A stretch of DNA of 64,000 nt from Tenrec ecaudatus (GCF_050624435.1 NC_134541.1:11586995-11650994); one strand, 5' to 3'. Positions 11,121 to 23,806 are shown, counted from the stretch's first letter. Translations and numbers: made by a program. The notes: a model not told the origin generated them from the sequence alone.

Positions 11121-12499
11121 AGAGCGCGAGGGTGCGAGCCCAGGGCTGGGGGAGGGGCCCGGCTGGCCATTTGCCTGGCCCTTGGGGGAGTCAGAGGGCT
11201 AGGATTTATGTGCCTTTGGAGGGAGGCAAAGGAGTGGAGTCCGTGGGGAGGGGGCTGTGCAGAAAGAGCTTGCAACGGAGCCTAAGTGTCAGGGCGCGGG
11301 AGGCGGGTCCCCTCCAGAAGGCTCTTTGAGCCAGCCGGCTGCGCGCCCCCTCGCCTGGGCCGCGACTTGCAGTTGAAACGAAGGAAGAGGTTGTCTGCGT
11401 TCAGCGCATGGGGCGGGTAGTGTGACTGCTCTTAGGACCGGCCCATTTCCTCCCTGCGTCCTGTGGCTGCTGTGTTAGCGAATCACCCCAAGTGGATACG
11501 GCTGAGCTTCCAGATCGGGTTAAACGCTCCTGGACCCGAGTCCTATGGAGGGGGCTGGGTGTGGGGAGAGTTGGCGTGGGAATCCCCGAAGATACAAGCT
11601 ATTTCTGGGTAACCATCTGCTGGTCAGCGCCTTCAGTGGCCCCGTGTCGCTGGCGCTGGGGACTTCCCCAGGCCAGGCTGAGGCTCATCTGTCATTTCAC
11701 TTGCTCCACTGGAGACGTTGTCAGCGGGGGAGGAGGTGGCGGCGCACACAAACTCGCTGTTCTTCTCTGGGTAGCAGTTTGTCCTGAAATAAAACAAAGA
11801 AATACAACACCCACCCCACCCCCCCAGGTCTCCCGATTTTGTCAGGGGGCTTGTCCTATCCCTCTGTCCTTGGCCACCCCTGGTGAAGGTGCCCTTTGAC
11901 TTGGGATCTTCTTGCCTTCCCTGGAATCCAGGAGATGGTAATTAGTGATCGTTGTGCGTTTTAGCTGGAGATGGAAGTAATTAGCCATCATAAGCGACTG
12001 GCCCTTCTAGAGCTGCAGCCTGGAAGCCTTTCTTGTCTTGGAAAAGATACAATTAAGAATCTGCAAACGATCCCCGTGCACATCAATGGCTTTTGTGTTG
12101 GTTAAGATTAAAGTCATGTTTTGCAGGGAACGCCCCTCCCAGATTCCCAATCAACCAACTTTATTATTATTTTTTTATTTTGCAGGGTAGATTTCCAGGG
12201 AAATCTTTTCCAAGTCAAATCTAACGGGAAGGGTTTTTTTAAATAGTTTTTTTGGCAAGTGATGTGTGGTGGCAGCCAGATGGGTGACTGGGATGACCAC
12301 CGGGACAGCCCTGGAATCTTGTTTAAAATGTTTTTTCTTTTTGATAAACTTGAGTTTTTTGTAAGGACCGTTTCAGATTTGTGAAGAAGTTGTAAAGATA
12401 GTACAGTCCCTGCAGACTCCACACCCCAGGCCCTCTGGTATGCACACCTTGCTTTAGCGTGGGGCCCTTGTTCCCGTGCATGCGCGGGACATTCTTATT

Positions 12500-12708
12500 A
12501 ACCCAAACCAAAATCAACACTAAAAACATCCCCACTGCCCTCGAGTTGATTCCAAATCATAGCGACCCGATAGGGCAGGGTAGAACTGCTCCTGTGGATC
12601 TCTGGGAGGGACTGTAACTCTTTAGGGGAGTAGAAAGCCCCGTCTTTCTTCCTCAGAGAAAGTGGTTTTGAACTGCTGACTTTGTGGTTAGCAGCACAAC
12701 TTGTAAAC
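12500..12708 (-). mobile_element. AFROSINE-like SINE
   Basis: Complete in reverse; CGACCCGATAGGGCAGGGTA marks the tail and GAACTGCTGACTTTGTGG the head. Confidence 0.8.
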
Positions 12709-12716
12709 ACAAACAA

Positions 12717-12800
12717 ACAAAACCAAGCCCACTGACAATGATTTGACTCCCACTCATTTTGACCCTGTGTAGGCATTCCAGGCTGGAGATCTTTCTGGGC
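12717..12800 (-). mobile_element. AFROSINE-like tail fragment
   Basis: A second, weak tail (AACCAAGCCCACTGAC) directly abuts the previous SINE in the same orientation. Confidence 0.4.
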
Positions 12801-13404
12801 ACAGCCAGCCTCAACTTGGGAGAAAAGATAAGGCTGTCTTGGAACCCCCACCCCCCCACCCCATAGAGGGTTCCAAAGAGAAGGGACTCAGTGGCAGTAG
12901 GTTTAGTTTTTAGAGTTGGTATCAGCTTGGTTTGGGGTTTGGCCATTCTCATCCCGCTGTCTCAAGGGTACACGCTGTCAACCTATAGTTATCACTGTTG
13001 ATGTTGACCTTGGTCACCTGGCTGAGGTCATGTCTGTCAGGTTTCTTCCCTGTGCTCTCCCCTCCGCGCCCCTCCAGTGCTGGCTGGAAGGAGTTGCTCT
13101 CTGCATCCATAGGTCAGGGTGCTCTGCTCCAGAATCCATTTGGGAATGAATGTCTGCTGGCCAGGAAGCACGGAAGAGCCATCCTGGGAGGGCAAGGGTT
13201 ATCTCAAGCCTTGAGAAGCTAGGGAGAGATGCTCCAGATGTGGGCCACCTCTGGCTTTTCCAGGTGGAACTACCCGAGAGCCAAGACCAACCCTGCTCTT
13301 CGGGCTGTTATTGGGCTTCGGGCTAGATGGCAGTGCCATTGGTAATACACATAGTCTCTACCCTGATGACCGGACCGGGCCAGGCAGACTCGAAGGAGAA
13401 AGGA

Positions 13405-13608
13405 TGGCTGATGAGGAGGTGGAGATTGCGAGTTAGGTCGCTAACCACGAAGGCCAGCAATTGGAAACCACTAGCAGTCCTGTGGGTGGAAAGACGAGGC
13501 TGCCTGCTCACATAAAGAACATCTCAGGAACCCACAGGGGAAGTTCTACTCTGTCCGGTAGGGTCACTCTGGGGCAGAATTGACTCGATGGCAGTGAGTG
13601 TGGTTCGG
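13405..13608 (+). mobile_element. AFROSINE-like SINE
   Basis: Tail reads GGGTCACTCTGGGGCAGAAT then TGACTCGATGGCAGTGAGTG; the head is diverged (GAAACCACTAGCAG). Confidence 0.75.
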
Positions 13609-13975
13609 TAAAATTCCAACACCTTTAGGAGATAGACTTTCTGGGGGGGTGGGGGGGTGGGGGGAGCAAACCAAGGGACCTAAGTTATCTCCTCAAGAGA
13701 AAGCAGAGCTGGCCAGTGGCAGGGCTGAACTATGAACCCTGCACCCCTGCTGCGGAACCTGCACTCTGGGCCATCGTAGGAGGCCTCTCACCCTGTCCTT
13801 TGTGGAGAGACGTGTGCAAAGCAGTTAGTTGTGTGCTGGTGCTAGACGAGGTTTGAAGCACTTACTGGCAGAGTGGACTTAGGGTCATTTTTATCTCTTT
13901 GTCCCTCTGCTCAGGTATAATGGCTAGAACTAACGATCCTGTGGATTGGTGACAGGGAGCTCTAGTGGTGTAGTG

Positions 13976-14169
13976 CAGTGGTTCTCAACCTTCCTCAGGC
14001 CGCGACCCTTTCAGACAGTTCCTCATGTGGTGGGGACCCCCCAGCCATAACATTATTTTCGTTACTACTTCATAAATGTAATTTTGCTTCTGTTATGAAT
14101 CGGGCGACCCCTATGAAAGGGTCATTTTACCCCCGAATGGGGTAGTGACCCACAGGTTGAGAACCATTA
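13976..14169. mobile_element. SPIN-like non-autonomous hAT transposon, 194 bp
   Basis: Starts CAGTGGTTCTCAACC and ends GGTTGAGAACCATTA, near-perfect terminal inverted repeats of the SPIN/hAT type. It is flanked by an exact 8-bp duplication GTGTAGTG (13968-13975 and 14170-14177), the length typical of hAT transposases. Internal motifs (GCGACCCTTTCAGACAGTTCC, GTTATGAATCGGGCGACCCC) match remembered SPIN sequence, with the central part deleted. No coding capacity. Confidence 0.88.
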
Positions 14170-14230
14170 GTGTAGTGGTTATGCGTTGGGCTGTGATCCA
14201 AAAGGTTGGCCGTTTGAAACCACTAGCAGC

Positions 14231-14233
<3 letters not shown>

Positions 14234-14315
<82 letters not shown>

Positions 14316-14322
14316 AAGAAAC
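14234..14322 (+). repeat. (GA)n microsatellite inside a SINE
   Basis: About 38 GA units followed by GAAA units, within the SINE at 13955-14437. Confidence 0.98.
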
Positions 14323-14437
14323 CTAGACTCTACTCCTGCAAACAGTTACAGACTGAGAACTGCACGGGGGAAGTTCCACCCTGTCCTATGGGGTCGCTAT
14401 GAGTCAGTATTGATCCGATGGCAATTGCGTTTGGTTT

Positions 14438-14633
14438 GGGGGTAGTGGTTATGCATTGGGTTGCTAACTGCAAGATCAGAAGTTCGAAACCACCAGCCAA
14501 TCCCAGGGAGAAAGATATGAGGCTCTCTATTTCTGTAAAGAGTTATAGTCTGGAAAACTACAGAAGCAGTTCTACCCTGCTCTATGGGGTTGCTATGAGT
14601 CAGAATCCACTGGACGGCAGTTAAATTTGGTGG
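14438..14633 (+). mobile_element. AFROSINE-like SINE in tandem with 13955-14437
   Basis: Starts directly at the end of the SPIN-containing SINE, same orientation. Head GCATTGGGTTGCTAACTGCA, tail GGGTTGCTATGAGTCAGAAT. Confidence 0.8.
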
Positions 14634-14730
14634 GTTCTCTTTTCTCCTTCATAAGATTTTGGGTGGTCGTGCTTGAATTAACATGGACTGCAGTCCTACG
14701 AGCACGAATCCTTGCTTTTGCAAATAATCA

Positions 14731-14867
14731 AAAAATTCCAACTCCATTATTACTGAGTCGAATGCAACTCGTGAGGCCGCAGCTTGCTTCTGTGGAGTGG
14801 CTCCTGGGTTCGAACCACTGACCCTTTGGTTAGCAGCTGCTTAACCTCTGCACCATCGGGGCTCCTG
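14731..14867 (-). mobile_element. AFROSINE-like SINE, internally deleted
   Basis: Head in reverse (GGGTTCGAACCACTGACCCT, ATCGGGGCTCCTG) plus a short tail piece; the middle ~60 bp are missing. Confidence 0.65.
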
Positions 14868-15190
14868 ACTTCAGTTGGTGTGAGCCAGTATTCATTCACC
14901 CAGCTCTCGCTGCACCTCCCCTGTGTACCATCGGGAGCAAGGCCTGGCTCCTGCCCTCACTGACTGGGCACCTTTGTTTACTCTTGGGTCTCACTGTATT
15001 GACTAATGTCTCTCGGAGAAGGAGGCCTGACAGTGGGGAGAGGGCGGGAAGAAGCCTAAAGTCTTGCCTGAGGCTCACAGGAATGCCTCTTGCGTTAGTG
15101 CACCCTGGAGGCAGGATTGAGGAGCAGGCTGTTTTTCTAGGAGGGGAATATCTGCCTTTTCTGTTTTCTTGAGGGTTTTTATGAGGGCCC

Positions 15191-15395
15191 AAACCAAACT
15201 CACTGCCATTGAGCTGGTGCTGACTCCTAGCGACCCTGTAGGACAGGGTAGAACTGGTCTTGTGAATTTTCGAGACTGTAACTGTTTACGGGAGTAGAAA
15301 GTCCCATCTTTCTCCCGAGGAGCAGCTGCGGGTTTCAAACTGCTGACCTTGCAGGTAGCAGTTCAACGTGTAACCACTACACTAGCGGGGACTCC
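15191..15395 (-). mobile_element. AFROSINE-like SINE
   Basis: Full-length reverse copy, from AAACCAAACTCACTGCC to CTAGCGGGGACTCC, one of the best preserved. Confidence 0.85.
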
Positions 15396-15469
15396 TTTTT
15401 ATTAGGAAGGGGCGTTGAATTACAAGGCTTTTTAACATCTCTGGAAAAGGTACTCTGTTCTCCTTAGGC

Positions 15470-15870
15470 CTATTAATATGTTGACTTAATAGATTTCTGA
15501 ATGTTATACACCTCATTTGGTAATTGAGAATTTTTCTTAATGGGTGCTGGTATCTAGTTGACAGAATTTCCCCCAGTGATATTTATGAATGGTATTTGGC
15601 TGTAATTTTTGTGCATGTGCGCTGACAGATTTAGGCTTCTTTCCATCTCTCTGTTTGGGGACAATTTATGTAGTGTGGAGATTCCTTGGTTTCTGATGAT
15701 GTGGCAGAAATCTTCTGGGAAGCCATCTGGGCCTGGCGCCGTCTGTGGGGTTGTTGGTTTATAGCCGGCCTGTTGGGTGTATGGAAATTGGGTTAAGCTT
15801 TCTCTTTCTATTGAAATCAATTTTGCTAGATTGTATCTTTCTAAGAAATTAGCCATGTTGTCTCAGTGGT
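15470..15870 (-). pseudogene. L1 ORF2 relic (reverse transcriptase region), antisense
   Basis: The minus-strand frame at 15554-15856 contains APGPDGFPEDFC, the counterpart of the conserved SPGPDGF motif near the start of the LINE-1 reverse transcriptase domain. The plus strand shows the matching antisense signature CATCTGGGCCTGG. Only about 100 codons remain open, so this is a dead fragment of an old L1. Confidence 0.75.
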
Positions 15871-16510
15871 TTCATTTTCCCCCCCCTGAAGGTGTAGATT
15901 CTTCCCATTTTTGATAGTAGGGGAGATAGTAATGGAAAGAGTGGGGTCCAGGGTAGGACTACTGCCCCCACTTTTGGGGAGGTGAGGGTGGGGGGCAAGA
16001 GTGTAGGGTCCTTTAACCTGTCAGCTGTTAGCAGGAGTTCTCACTTCGGCACACCTGCCGTTCATCAGCGGGGGAAGGGCACGGGAGGGCACTGGCAGTG
16101 CCTGGTCACCACCAGAGGATCCAGGTCTGGCTCAGGCTGGGTCTGGGCTGATGTGTCGGGATGCCCACTGCCCCAGAAGCCCTGCCCCCACCTCTGTTCC
16201 TCTCAGGCAGTGAGTGCTGTCTTAGCATTTTGCCCACTGCGACTTTCCCGCAGGGAATGCATTCCCTTCGCCCACTGCTTATTGCCTGGAAGCATCTATT
16301 TCAGGGGTGTGGAGACTTTTTGGGCCACAGCCTTTTGATATGGTCATAGAAGCTGATACTCACCCCCTAAATGTGCATAATTCATACGTGGCTTGTCTAC
16401 ACACAAACATATGCATACCTCCTGTGTGCGCTCCCTTCCATGCAGTCCCCAAACCACACACCTGCACCGGCTTCACACCTGGTGTTTGCATATGTATGTA
16501 CGCACCATGC

Positions 16511-16512
<2 letters not shown>

Positions 16513-16557
<45 letters not shown>
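16513..16557 (+). repeat. (CA)n microsatellite
   Basis: About 22 CA units in intron 1. Confidence 0.98.
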
Positions 16558-16558
<1 letters not shown>

Positions 16559-17720
16559 ACATGCTCACTCACAGACACCAAGCACATATGCCGAGCCTTC
16601 TGTTTCTCATACGGGTTACAGCCGTCTGAGACTCACTCCCTACTGTCTCCTGTGCTCCAACTCCAAGCCCCTGCTTGTGGTGTATTCACGGGGACAATAA
16701 AGCCTTATTCTTCCAGCAAACACTTCGTGAATGCTGGTTGGGCGCCAGGCTGTGGGGCTCTGGCGAGACGCTAGGTGTGGCCCCTGCCCTGATGCAGCCC
16801 TGGGCATTGTGGGAGCCAGCCTGGACACACGGAGGGACAGGCGTGGCTGTGATACGGTACCTACCCAAAGGCTTGCGGTGCTTACTAAAAATAGAGTGCT
16901 GCCACTGTGCAAGCCGGTCCACAACCCCGTGATGCGGAGGCCTGCCATCCATCCATCCGTGCAGGTGAGGGCCGGCTGGCTGACATCAGCCTGCTCTGGA
17001 CAAATAGCAGCTCTAGGTATGGCTGGGAGGGTGCACTGAGGCCTGGGATTGAGCAGGAAGTGGGTGCGATGTTGCCTCAGTCGTTTTGCAGTATGGAGTC
17101 CCAAGTCCCCCCGCTTCCCCTGAGGAGGGGCCCCCTGGGCTCAGCCACTAGTTAAGCACCTGAGCAAAAATGGTGGTGCCCCCGCAAAGGACTGTGATCT
17201 GTGTGACTGTGAGTGGGCACAGACTGGGCAATGGCTAACAGCAGCAGCTGCGCTCTGGGCCTTGGCTCGTGCTCCCAAGGGAGGCTCTTCCAGCCCCCCA
17301 AACTGGTGCTCCCTCGCTTGGCTCCCTGAGCGCAGTGGCCCTGTAAGGTGGTAACTGAAGTGCTTTGGACAAATACAGCCGGGGCTCTTCAACCTGGACT
17401 CTGTGCCAGGATCTCCCGGGTCCCCTTCTGCCTGGTGAAGCCAGACCCCTTGGGGTAGGTGATCTCTGCCACACACCAGGCAGGGGTCCGAGGAAAAGCT
17501 GGATTTGAACTTGGGAGTTTGGGGTCCAGAGTCGGGCCCTTCAGCACTGCCCCTCACAGCCAGAATGCAGCCAGCCAGGGCAGGGACCCTATCGAACAGC
17601 TAGCTGCCCCTGCCCTGGGGTGGGGGGTCGGGGTGTCCCCAGTGTGGTAGCATGAGTAACGCATTCACCCCTTATAGTTGTAGCGATGGCATGGCCCACC
17701 TACATCTGCCCGTGCCCCAA

Positions 17721-17922
17721 AGGTTCCCTGGTTATGCAGTGAGTTAAGCACTGGGCTGCTAGTCATCGGCGGTTCAAACATACCCGCAGCTCTGCAAGAG
17801 AAAGAGGAGGCTCTCTGCTACCATAAAGGTTTACAGCACCCAATACTTTAAGGGGGCACTTCCACCGCCCTCTGGGGTCACTGTGAATTGGACTGGGCAC
17901 TATGGCAGGAGGTTTGGGTTTA
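17721..17922 (+). mobile_element. AFROSINE-like SINE
   Basis: Head GTTAAGCACTGGGCTGCTAG; tail GGGGTCACTGTGAATTGGAC. Confidence 0.7.
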
Positions 17923-18789
17923 AAGGTACAAATGGTTTGTGCTCAGCTATTAACCCAAATGTGGTGGTTTGAGACCCCTCCCCCCACCTCCAGCCGTGCC
18001 CCGCGAGAAAGGCCTGGCAGCGGCTTCTGTAAAGATAAAAACAAACCAGCAAGCACAGAAACCTGTCCCCCACGTCCAGAGGAGAGAGCAGAAGTGCCCC
18101 CTCCCGTTTCCAAAGCTAACCTTGGCTGAAGCCGACTGCCTCGTCTTTCCCCTGAGACGGAGCTAGGGGTTTAGACTGCGGGGGGCTGGGCTTCGGAGAC
18201 ACCAGGGCTCTCTGCAAAGATTTCAGCTCTGCCCTGTAAAGCAGGGATCGCTTGGCTTGGGATTCGTGTGGGGATTAATGGGTCGGAATGGCCGAGCGTG
18301 GGATGGCAGTTCCGCCCTGTGATATTTCTGTCTGCATGTTCTGCGGGTGAGAGGGCCCCTGTTACCCCCATTCTAGAGGCTGCTGACTGGACAAGTCAGA
18401 GCCCCAGAAATCAGAGTCCCTCCCTGGACCTCAGGCACAGCTGTCCCACCCCCACCCCCAAGCCACAACCCCCTCCTGTGCTGCTGACTCTGCCTGCTAA
18501 ACCCACCAGATGCTAGATGAGTCCCTGTTAGCCATAGGATGGTTCTGGGTCTCCAGGCTCTGTCTTTCTCACCCGTGAAATGGGGTGGTGAAGTGGTGCC
18601 CTTTGCTGGGGCTGATGTGATGGGAGTGGGGGACAGGCAGGGGCGGGTGCAGGTGCACTCTGAGAAAGCAGTCTTGCTCTCCTGACCTCCTGAGGGCAGT
18701 GACTTTTGGGAGGAGGAAGTGGGTCTTTGGCCTTGGCCTTTGGTGAGATTTGACCTTCAGAGAGTCTGATCCAGAAGATGGTCCAGGCC

Positions 18790-18984
18790 AGGGGCTGGCA
18801 CCCGTGGCCCTCGAGCGACCTGCGGCTCTATCAGTACTCCGTATGTACGTGTGGCCATGAAGTAAGATGGGGAAAAAAATCTAAAGGTAAAATTAAAAAA
18901 AAAATCAGATAATGGCGATTCCATTCATGCGCAAAAAATGTATTTATAGCTCACGAATAATTTTTGGTCTAGGCAGAGAAGGGC
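18790..18984. mobile_element. Possible hAT-type remnant
   Basis: Opens with CCAGGGGCTGGCACCCGTGG and a CTCGAGCGACCTGCGGCTCT segment typical of hAT elements that begin CAGGGGT and contain a GCGGCTC block. No matching right end or flanking duplication was found. Confidence 0.35.
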
Positions 18985-21277
18985 GCACGGTCTGTTGACT
19001 GGAGAAGAACTGGCAGAGGGCTTGAGCTCAGCGGCACAGCAGGGTAGCTAACCCTCATGGGTGCCTCTTAGGACTCCAGAAACTCATCTGTCCCCATCTC
19101 ACTCCAAAGTAACCCCCCCCACTCCCGAGGATGGAGGCTCTCCTGGGGGTGGAGGGTCTTTCTCAGGTATCTGACCCCCTGACCCTGTGGGATCCCAGAA
19201 CCCGGGCCAGGAAGGGGTGACCCACCTCCCCCGTAAAAGCAGCCCTTGGCTTCCCCTCCGAAAAAGGGACTTCCTCCTCCTCCAGCCCCAGCACCGGAAG
19301 CAGCCACAGGCTCCCACCAAACTCGCTTCCCCTCGCTGCTTTGAGGTCAGTTTTGCTGATCACTGGAAATGAACTCAAGGGCAGAAGACCCCGCACTCTG
19401 GGGAACCTTCAAAAGCCGTCGGGGCGGAGCAGGAGGAGGCAGGTTCCCCGCAGCCAGACCCACTGCCCTTGGCTTTGGTTCTGAGCCTTTCCGATCCTTC
19501 CTTCCAAGCATGCAAAAGTGGAGCTCATGGGAGGGTTAAGTCCACGTGGCTGCGCCTCCGTTTACACAAGGAGCAGTGTAAGGCCAATTGCATTGCTGCT
19601 TCTGTCTCCCCTCTCCACACTCTCCCACCCCCTAACTATGATGTTACAGCAAGTTCCAGAATTCGTCAGCTTGCCTCCTTCCATAGATGCCATGCACATC
19701 TCATCTCCAAAACCGAACGCTCTGCGGCTCACCATTCTCGACGCTAAAAAGCAACAGGCAATGGTTTGTTCATATCCAACGACCCAGGGCCGGAGCGGCT
19801 CTGTTTATCTTCAGAAAGATCTTTGTACACTTTGTTTGTTTGGATAGAGATCCAACGAGGATCCTCCCGTTGTGTGTACATGATCGCCTTTCTGTGATGA
19901 AAATCCCCAGCGGCTGGATTTTCTTGCCGCGTGGCTGTGCCGGGGAGGGGGGGGGCGGGAGGGAGGGAGCCTGCCCTCCTGCCCCACTCTGCCAGTTGCA
20001 TCCCTCCAGTGTCTTTAACAAGTTTTTCTGTTCCCCCTGCATTTCCTGTCAACTGGAATTCTGAGCTAAAGCTTTGGGTTTGTAAGAGTTCTCTCCCTCT
20101 CTCTGTGTGAAGGGAATCTATACCTAAGGCAGGCCGTGAGCGACACACCCAGAGCTGTGAGATTTCCTGAGTTGGCATTGAGGACCCTGCCTACCTTCTA
20201 ATTTGAGGTTTGGGGGGCGGGGGGATGGGAACAGCATGTTCTCAGCTGGGTCTGTTTTAGTTCATAAAATGCATTTCTTCAAACCAGCCCTTCCCATGTG
20301 CATCTTAATCCAGCCGTGCCTGGGTGAGCTTTCTGGAGGAGAGCAAGTGGCTGGCCAAGCTCAGGATTTTATAAAGCCCCTTATCAAAACAGACCTGCTC
20401 GGGCATGCCTGTGAACAGGAGGGGTGTTAAATGAAGGAGCCTGGGTGGGGAGTGGGAGGAGTGGTTGGTGAGGGGGGCTGGGACCCAACTAAAAAAAAAA
20501 CCCCAAACCAAAAACTCAACCAACTAACGTTGGGTCTGAAATGCATGCAAACGTTCTTTCAAAGCCAGAGAAAGGGTCCATTTACTGAGGGAGCTGCTAA
20601 GAAGGTGGGCTGGGGGACTGGAATCCCCAATGGATGACATCACTGCATTGCCACGGAGACAGGCGGGCTGTCATTTGTGAGCCGGGTTGGCAGGGACCAC
20701 TGATGCAGTGTGCCCGCCACCGGGAACCTGGCACGGGATTGATAGCTCCGGGAAAAGTGTAAACAGAGAGCCACCAGCCAGTTGAACCCCCACTTCCAAC
20801 CTTGCCCCTGCCAAGTGCTTCCTGGTCCCACTATCCTTAAGGGGAAGTTTCCAGTGGGAGTGTGACGGGGGATGAAGGATACATAGAAATGGGGTTCACA
20901 GGCTGTGCTGGGGGTTGTGAGAATCACAATGGGGCAAAGCCATTGGTGTGGCTGGCATTGTTGCGAGGGGGGGCAAGTGTAAGGTGGGGATCTAGGCTGA
21001 GCGGGTTAGAGGGTGAAAAAGAGGGGGTATACCCTGCAACCCCTGGCCCCTTAGAGGCCGGACCAGGGCAGGTTTGGCTGTGGCAAGTGTGTTTGGAGGG
21101 AGGATTATCCGCAATCTATTTCTGGCCAATTCCTCTCACCAGATTTTTCCTTCTGCTTTGGGGGAGGAAGCTGTCCCTCTCACTTCCATCCCTGCCCGAG
21201 GGCTGGCCACTCTTTTGTTAGAAGCTGGCTCCTCTGATTCCAAGTTCAATCTGCAGGGGCTGCCTCAGCACTGAGCT

Positions 21278-21460
21278 GATATTTTTGTATGCTGACTCAC
21301 AGCGGCCCTGTGGAGAGCTTAGCACCTCCCCATCTGCTTTCCAAGGCTGTCACCTTTATGGAAGCAGCCTTGCCCCCCTATGGAGCAGCTGGGGGGGTCC
21401 GAACCTCTGACCCTTCCCTTGGCAGCTTAGCACTTCACCCTTGAGCTACCAGGTCTCACC
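21278..21460 (-). mobile_element. tRNA-derived SINE, diverged
   Basis: CCGAACCTCTGACCCTTCCC and GAGCTACCAGGTCTC are a reversed tRNA-like head; the body differs from the main family, so this may be an older relative. Confidence 0.5.
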
Positions 21461-21904
21461 CTAATATTAAAGACTGTTGCAGCCCAGCAGACTCCATGCC
21501 ATGGTGACCCCGCATGTGCCAGGGTAGACCTGAGCTCTATGGCATTGGCACTGGGTCAGTTCTCCCTTGGCACTTCTCTGAGGGGCATGGGCACCTCCAC
21601 CCTTTGACTAGTTGGCCATTTGTGGTCCTCCATCCCCCACCCCAGCCTCCTCACGCAGTGCAGCCTGCTCTCAGCCATCATGCAGGGATGAAGCCGTGCA
21701 TGGGGCACATTCTGAACGACCCCATTTACATCAAGCTCACGAATGGGCCCCACCAGGCTACAGAGAGAGGGGCTGCTCTGGGGGGTGGTGCTGGGAAAGG
21801 TCCCTCTCTTGAGTGGTGGACACACAGGTGTGTGCATGTGTGTGAAAACCATGAGATGTCTATTAAGCATTTGTGCAGGTTACGGCATGTGAATTACACC
21901 TTGA

Positions 21905-22060
21905 TTTGGATCCCGGCTCTGGGGCCCCTGACTGCTTTGGGGACCTGCCTCACTCTTCCCCATCTGTAACGGGGGTGTGGATAGTACCTGCCTCCCAGCG
22001 TGGCTGGCAGCTGCAGAGAGGGATGGGCCCAGCGTGAGGTAGCCCAGCACGGCGGCGGCT
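21905..22060 (+). mobile_element. MIR-like relic
   Basis: TTGGATCCCGGCTCTGG, CCCCATCTGTAACGGGGG and GATAGTACCTGCCTCCCA suggest a diverged MIR. Confidence 0.4.
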
Positions 22061-23806
22061 AGCGGCTATCACAGTGAATGGTAATAGGAAGGACTCTGAA
22101 CTTCCCCAAGTGAATGGTTTCCTTGTATTCCTTTTTTGCTGGACACGTGTGCAGCAAAGCATGCACCGAGTCAGCCATTTCTACAGGCACGACGCCCTGA
22201 TGGTGATGACATTGGAGGTGTGGCCTCCTTTTCTGAGCTGCTGCCCTGCCCCCCTGGACTGCAGCCCACTGCCCCTCAGGCTCCTGTCAGCTGCGGCCCA
22301 GATAGGTCAGGGTCTCTGAACCTCTTGAAAGCAGGAGGGACCCATGGAGTGGGGGTCATTCAGCAAAACTGTGCTTCATTGCATCCCAACTTGAGGATGG
22401 AGACGAGGCAGCTTGTCTGCCAATGCCCTGGGCCCCATGCCCACCCCACATCCTGACCCCAATTCAAAACCCGGGTTTGAGGCACATGGGCTTCTTGCAG
22501 ACCCCTTTGCGCCCCCCTCAACCCCAAAGCAATGGGTGTCAGTGGGGGGGTTGGGGGAGGGCGTGTGTGTGCACTTGCTGATGGCTGTGCCAGCCCCTAG
22601 TCCACAGGCATGCCGCCCTCACATTATTGTGGGGCCTGGACGCCTGGCCCCATGGCAGAGGGCTTGGAAGCAGCAGTGAGCCCTGCCCGGCTGCTGGAGG
22701 CAGACTGCTGTCACCACTGGGCAGGGTCAGCAAAGCGAGCTGGTCAGGCGGCTCTTTTCAGTGTTCTGCATTGAGACAGGAGCTCCAGCTGCCTGCCAGC
22801 CCTTTCTGGAATTTCTGGACCTGACCTCTCTGGACAGACTTCCTTGCATTTGGTTCTGCCGCTCTGTCTGTGTCGCCGGCGAGGAAGCGTGTGATGGCCT
22901 GATTCCTGTCGTTCACACACATGAGTCACTGAGTGGGGAGCCTGGGGACTCTTTCTTCTTGGGTGTTCAGGGGCAGGGGGGCAGTTAGGGTTCTGGAATG
23001 CAGCCTGAGGGTTGAACTTGGTATTGGGGGTGCTGTCTGCAAGGTCTCACGGAGGGTCTTTCCTGAGAGACAAAGCATTCGGCCATGCCCCTGTTCCTCT
23101 TTTTTGACTCTGCAGCCCCGTCTGCCCTGCGTGGGGAACTGGAGCAGCAGCGGGGAAGACGAGCTTGGCTTTCTTTACCTTCTCCTTTCCTTTGGGCTGC
23201 CAATAGCGGTGCCAACTTGTGGCATCCTTGGCGTTGCCCTGACGACAGACTGTGATGTCTCAAACCCAGGGCCGGGAGGCCATACCACCTTCGGGGGTGA
23301 GCTCACAGCATGGCAGGGCGGGCCATCTTGGACAAGGATGGCCCACAGCTCTGAGGCCTGGTTGCCAGCCTGTTTCCCCCCACCCCCTCTGCCCCCTGCC
23401 ATGTGTCCAGCCCCTGGCTGTGCCCTTTCCACCTCAAAGCCATTCATTCATGTCCTGGCACCATTCCGTCCCACCCCCCCCCTCTTGCCCCCCCCCCCCC
23501 CCGTAGCCAACTCAAGGTGCTTCCCTAATTGGGTTTCTGTTTGACGAATGCCCTCTCTGCCTCCCAAACCACCGTCTGCCCTCTGGGAGCTCCACGTGGA
23601 GGAGGGGCCTCTCTGTTTGCTTTCCCCCAGAAGGCCTCGGGAGAGGGCGACACTGGGGGCCACCCCTATTTGTTGGGGTGCCTTAGGGGGAGCAGTGGAC
23701 CTGAGAGAAGCCCCAGGGGAGCGGCTCACTGTGGCCTGAGTACTATTAAAAAAATGTTTACACAACCCTGGGGCAAACAGGGAGTTGTGAGTATCCTAGA
23801 AGAAAG

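Larger units (their letters stand above)
13955..14437 (+). mobile_element. AFROSINE-like SINE split by a SPIN element
   Basis: This copy shows the family features used throughout. A tRNA-like head carries box A/B-like sequence (TTGGGCTG..., GTTCGAAACCACCAG or variants). The middle reads CTACTCCTGTAAAGAGTTACAG, and the tail ends TCCTATGGGGTCGCTATGAGTCAG, then GATGGCA and a T/G-rich end. The head begins at about 13955, is interrupted by a hAT element (13976-14169), and resumes after an 8-bp duplication. A GA microsatellite (14234-14322) has expanded where the normal SINE reads a short GAGAAAGA. Naming it AFROSINE is from memory of afrotherian tRNA-derived SINEs. Confidence 0.85.

Noticed and set aside
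16307-16774. 155-codon frame with His-Thr repeats
   Set aside because: Translation of the CA microsatellite; no homology-like features.
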